Positions 4,840 to 7,234 of a stretch of 7,234 nucleotides of DNA are shown here, in pieces. The position numbers and the translations under genes are program-made. The stretch lies in the NCBI GenBank assembly GCA_017534365.1, contig JAFWCS010000412.1, positions 1 through 7,234 of the forward strand, read 5' to 3'. The first letter of the stretch is position 1. The number at the start of each line of letters is the position of its first letter. Source of the stretch: Clostridia bacterium. Its GTDB lineage: Bacteria; Bacillota; Clostridia; Oscillospirales; Acutalibacteraceae. The notes under the pieces are model-generated. The model ran no database searches. It saw only the letters and a program-made list of their open reading frames with translations, and was not told the origin of the DNA.

Positions 4840-6741
4840 TCACAAGCCCCGGTCCGCTGCGCTGACGTCCGATCCGGTCGCTTCAAATCCGGCAAACGCG
4901 AAGGGCGCAATATCCGTAAGATACACCGTGTCTCCTTCAAGCCTTCCATCGCAGTTGATAAACGCAACAGCTGCATAGGATCTGCTGAGCTGAACCGCCG
5001 GGGAGAACACGGTATCGGCAAAGAAATTCCACAAGCCGACGGTGATGGATCCTTCGTTCTCTTTGCACTGTATGTAGAGCGCGGGATTGCCGTAAACGTA
5101 CGCAGGGAGTTTTTTGCCGCCGAGCCATTCGATCTGTTCGGCAAACTGCGCGCTTCTCGCGTAGTGCTTGAGCACGTGGTCGGCAGACGACCGCGTGTTG
5201 ATATTGAGAATGAAAAAGCGCTGTTTCTCCGCGTTCTCATAGCGGAAAGAAAAGGGTAAATCGCCGAGCGGCGTATGCATATCGCTGCAGATTTCCGCGC
5301 CGGCCTTGAGCGCGACGTCATAGACCTCAGCGCCGAAGGCGAGTATTTTGTTGCCGTTGTTTCTGAAGCGTTCCATATCGCCGCTTGTCTTTTTGCCGAT
5401 CCTCCGGATGCCGACGTCAATGCCGCGGTCCATCAGGATTTCAGCCGCGGCGATGTCCAGAATCAGACCGTGATTCAGCGCATCCGCCGGCAGGGCCCGC
5501 GCGTTTTCATCAAAGACGATCCCGCAGACCCCGGCGCCTTCATACGTGGTCGGGATCGTGTTGTGGGACAGCGCCCGCGCTGCCTTCGAAAAGAAAAGAT
5601 CCGAAATATCCGCCTCGGTATTGACCGCGGTCGGCAGGACCATTTGAGAAACTTTCTGCATCGATTCATAAACGCGCACGCCGGTGTTCTTTTTGCCGGA
5701 AAAGAAGCGTTCGATTTTCTTGTACGTTTCCCTGTTGTGTTCATGGAACCCGGCGTAGCCCGTTTCATAGTCGGCATTTGCGTGATAATCAATGCCGTAT
5801 TTTAAAATGCCGTCTGTGCAGCCGCTGGCGCGGATCGCCGTGTCAAATCCCTCAAGGTAACTTGCAGGGCAGCTGCTCCGCGGGCGGGGATACGGGTCAC
5901 CCTCCGCCATGATCTCGATCTCGCCGTTTCTTGTCCACACGCTTTCCATTCGCTCGAGCTCTACGACGTCCTGCAGCGCGTTGCCCCAATTCCTGTTGAC
6001 CGCCCAATAAGGCGCTCCGATGAGCCGGACGAACGGTTTCGTGCTGCCCGCAAGAATCGTTGCAAGCTCGAACGCGTTCGTGCCGTCGATATCCCATGAA
6101 CTCATGCAGGCGCAGAAGCCGACGCGGATGGACGGATCGACCGCATCGACGGCCGCTCTGACTGATCGGGCAAAGCTTCTGAACAGGTCGCCGTTGACCC
6201 GGAGATACGCGTCTCTGTATTTGTTCGGGCCGCCCGAAATGATGTGCTTTTCAAGCTGCGCTCTCGTGGATCGTTCGCCTGTGATCGCATGGATCAAAGC
6301 GATGTGGCCGTCGCACAGGCAGGCGGTCGTGCCTTCCAGAAAGGCATATCGGAAATCATCGTCAAACTGGATCAGATCAACCCCGCATGCCGCGATGTCT
6401 TTGATGTAATCCGCGGCAAATGCTACAAACCGCGCATCCGACGGGCACATATTGCTTTTGAGCTCCGTGCCGGAAATGGAGCGCATATTGCGAAACGATT
6501 TGTTCTGGCTGAGCATGAACGCCCAGATCCATGCGCCCACTTCAAGCCCGTTTTCTTTGAAAAAGCGGCAATTGTCGCGCAGCGCGCGCATGGCAGCCGC
6601 GCGTTTCTCCGGATCCGGCTCATACTGATCCAGCGCAAGAAAAACACGCTGCGCATCAAATCTTCTGATTTGTTCCAGGATCTTTTCGCGCCCCTGTTCT
6701 TTCAGGCTGCTGTTCAGAACGGGCACAGATACTTTATACAA
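4840..6741 (-). CDS. Putative TIM-barrel glycosidase-like protein, unassigned family
   Basis: About 633 residues, no signal peptide or membrane segment. I do not recognise a named family; the architecture suggests a clan-A-like glycosidase distantly related to GH42. Residues about 1-350 look like a (beta/alpha)8 barrel, with GVDLIQFDDDFRY (120-132, three consecutive Asp at a strand end) and MAEGDPYPRPR (278-288), whose E280 sits where a late-strand catalytic Glu could lie. Residues about 355-480 resemble an alpha/beta domain (GLILDIAAAEILMDRGIDVG, 425-444) like the second domain of GH42-type enzymes, and about 485-620 form a beta-rich C-terminal domain ending IAPFAFAGFEA. The TTG start at 6741 is preferred because AGGGAG (6750-6755) is 8 bases upstream; a GTG at 6750 in the same frame overlaps that site. 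The GH32 gene downstream suggests sugar breakdown. Catalytic role and residues are inferred, not shown. Confidence 0.75.
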   Translation of the reverse strand: MYKVSVPVLNSSLKEQGREKILEQIRRFDAQRVFLALDQYEPDPEKRAAAMRALRDNCRFFKENGLEVGAWIWAFMLSQNKSFRNMRSISGTELKSNMCPSDARFVAFAADYIKDIAACGVDLIQFDDDFRYAFLEGTTACLCDGHIALIHAITGERSTRAQLEKHIISGGPNKYRDAYLRVNGDLFRSFARSVRAAVDAVDPSIRVGFCACMSSWDIDGTNAFELATILAGSTKPFVRLIGAPYWAVNRNWGNALQDVVELERMESVWTRNGEIEIMAEGDPYPRPRSSCPASYLEGFDTAIRASGCTDGILKYGIDYHANADYETGYAGFHEHNRETYKKIERFFSGKKNTGVRVYESMQKVSQMVLPTAVNTEADISDLFFSKAARALSHNTIPTTYEGAGVCGIVFDENARALPADALNHGLILDIAAAEILMDRGIDVGIRRIGKKTSGDMERFRNNGNKILAFGAEVYDVALKAGAEICSDMHTPLGDLPFSFRYENAEKQRFFILNINTRSSADHVLKHYARSAQFAEQIEWLGGKKLPAYVYGNPALYIQCKENEGSITVGLWNFFADTVFSPAVQLSRSYAAVAFINCDGRLEGDTVYLTDIAPFAFAGFEATGSDVSAADRGL

Positions 6742-6815
6742 TCTTGTCACTCCCTGAAGACCATAACAAAAAAGAGGAAGGTCTCTGTATTGTTTTCATG
6801 ACCGATGCTGCCCTG

Positions 6816-7106
6816 CTATTGTTTATCAGAAACCAGAACATCCGTCACTCTGCTGTCAGCATCATAATAGAGGATGATACGTTTGCCGTTATATTCGTAT
6901 ATGTCACCGTAAAAACCGGAAAGCATACCATCGGGTTTTCCCCAATGATCGGCAATTTCCTTCTCTGTTTTGCCTTTCAGCGCTTCCGTCGCCGCTCCTC
7001 CTGACAGCGTCACAATCCGCTCCTTTTTCGGGAATGACGCCGCGCAGGAAGAGAGCAGTACAACGATCATCACAAAAAAGAGTAAAGCGAATGCCCCTTT
7101 TTTCAT
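6816..7106 (-). CDS. Small lipoprotein, SmpA/OmlA-like fold possible
   Basis: A 96-residue protein with a lysine-initiated hydrophobic signal peptide (MKKGAFALLFFVMIVVLLSSC) whose lipobox LSSC puts the lipidated cysteine at residue 21; the mature protein should be anchored to the outer face of the cytoplasmic membrane. The mature part (about 40-95) has the pattern TEKEIADHWGKPDGMLSGF followed by alternating Tyr-rich strands (DIYEYNGKRIILYYD) and VTDVLV. This helix, Gly-Lys-Pro turn and strand order resembles small SmpA/OmlA (BLIP-like) domains, seen in many Clostridia as uncharacterised lipoproteins. The start ATG has GGAGGA just upstream (7111-7116) and a promoter about 30 bases before it. 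It ends 74 bases before the TIM-barrel gene; whether they share a transcript is unclear. Lipoprotein status is strong; molecular role unknown. Confidence 0.85.
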   Translation of the reverse strand: MKKGAFALLFFVMIVVLLSSCAASFPKKERIVTLSGGAATEALKGKTEKEIADHWGKPDGMLSGFYGDIYEYNGKRIILYYDADSRVTDVLVSDKQ

Positions 7107-7139
7107 AGGCTCCTCCGTAAACGCTGATTTGTTGAGCTT

Positions 7140-7168
7140 ATTGTATCATAAAGCCGGAGATTCTTCAA
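7140..7168 (-). promoter_or_regulatory. Sigma-A-type promoter for the lipoprotein gene
   Basis: Read on the - strand, TTGAAG (7163-7168) is separated by 17 bases from TACAAT (7140-7145). This is a near-consensus vegetative promoter, four of six and five of six matches, with ideal spacing. Initiation would fall near 7133, giving a 5' leader of under 30 bases before the ATG. It overlaps the 3' end of the upstream partial gene. Confidence 0.65.
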
Positions 7169-7234
7169 CCGAAATTTCCACATCCTGCGCTTCCTCCGGC
7201 TGCATGCGCAGCTTGATTGATAAAAATGATCCAA
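7146..7234 (-). CDS. C-terminal fragment of an unidentified protein (5' partial)
   Basis: On the - strand a frame is open from the window edge to a TGA at 7146-7148, encoding 28 residues that begin GSFLSIKLRMQPEEAQ and end EESPAL. The other two - strand frames here give less protein-like, Arg/Ser-rich or Gly-rich translations. The amphipathic, acidic composition and the ordinary codons make a genuine C-terminal tail plausible, but it is too short to assign to a family. Its stop lies about 40 bases upstream of the lipoprotein ATG, on the same strand. Confidence 0.45.
   Translation of the reverse strand, partial: GSFLSIKLRMQPEEAQDVEISVEESPAL

Noticed and set aside
6759..6785. AGACC/GGTCT repeat with an A/T-run between, considered as a terminator or operator between the lipoprotein and TIM-barrel genes
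   Set aside because: The stem is 5 bp around a loop of more than 15 bases and the T-run lies within the loop, not after the stem.
6244..6801. Long + strand frames opposite the TIM-barrel and GH32 genes (also 4741-5259, 5275-5805 and 3622-3993)
   Set aside because: They are shadows of real - strand genes: Arg/Ala-rich translations with no conserved motifs.

Overview
The window looks like chromosomal DNA of an anaerobic Clostridia-type Firmicute, plausibly a gut Oscillospirales or Lachnospirales relative. The grounds are strong GGAGG-type ribosome-binding sites, a Gram-positive-style lipoprotein signal, a cytosolic GH32 enzyme and an IS3-family element of a kind common in these bacteria. The assignment is an inference from gene style; no rRNA or other marker gene is present.

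Layout. (1) Bases 1-2179, + strand, GC-rich: the 3' part of an FAD-dependent oxidase gene resembling alkyl-dihydroxyacetonephosphate synthase, then a histidine-phosphatase gene one base after its stop; the two are very probably co-transcribed. (2) Bases 2215-3548, + strand, clearly more AT-rich: a complete IS3-family insertion sequence with imperfect terminal inverted repeats, orfA (helix-turn-helix) and orfB (DDE transposase) overlapping by 4 bases. (3) Bases 3549-3687: a short gene-free junction whose IS-proximal part is AT-rich. (4) Bases 3688-7234, all - strand, intermediate composition: the 3' end of an unidentified gene at the right edge, a small lipoprotein gene with its own sigma-A-like promoter, a ~633-residue protein resembling a TIM-barrel glycosidase but of no family I can name with certainty, and a compact GH32 beta-fructosidase. 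The left and right gene blocks converge on the insertion sequence.

How the genes may work together. The GH32 enzyme and the TIM-barrel protein lack signal peptides and lie close together on one strand, so they may form a cytosolic unit acting on an imported fructose-containing sugar; no transporter or regulator is visible. The oxidase and phosphatase are translationally close, but their shared substrate is unknown.

Most noteworthy: (a) a hairpin at the left end of the insertion sequence that pairs with the orfA Shine-Dalgarno, with an extended -10 motif in its 5' arm, so that read-through RNA would be silenced while the element's own transcript would not; (b) a 32-bp perfect palindrome inside orfB; (c) no target-site duplication around the element, together with a change of composition across it; (d) the unclassified glycosidase-like protein with a DDD motif.
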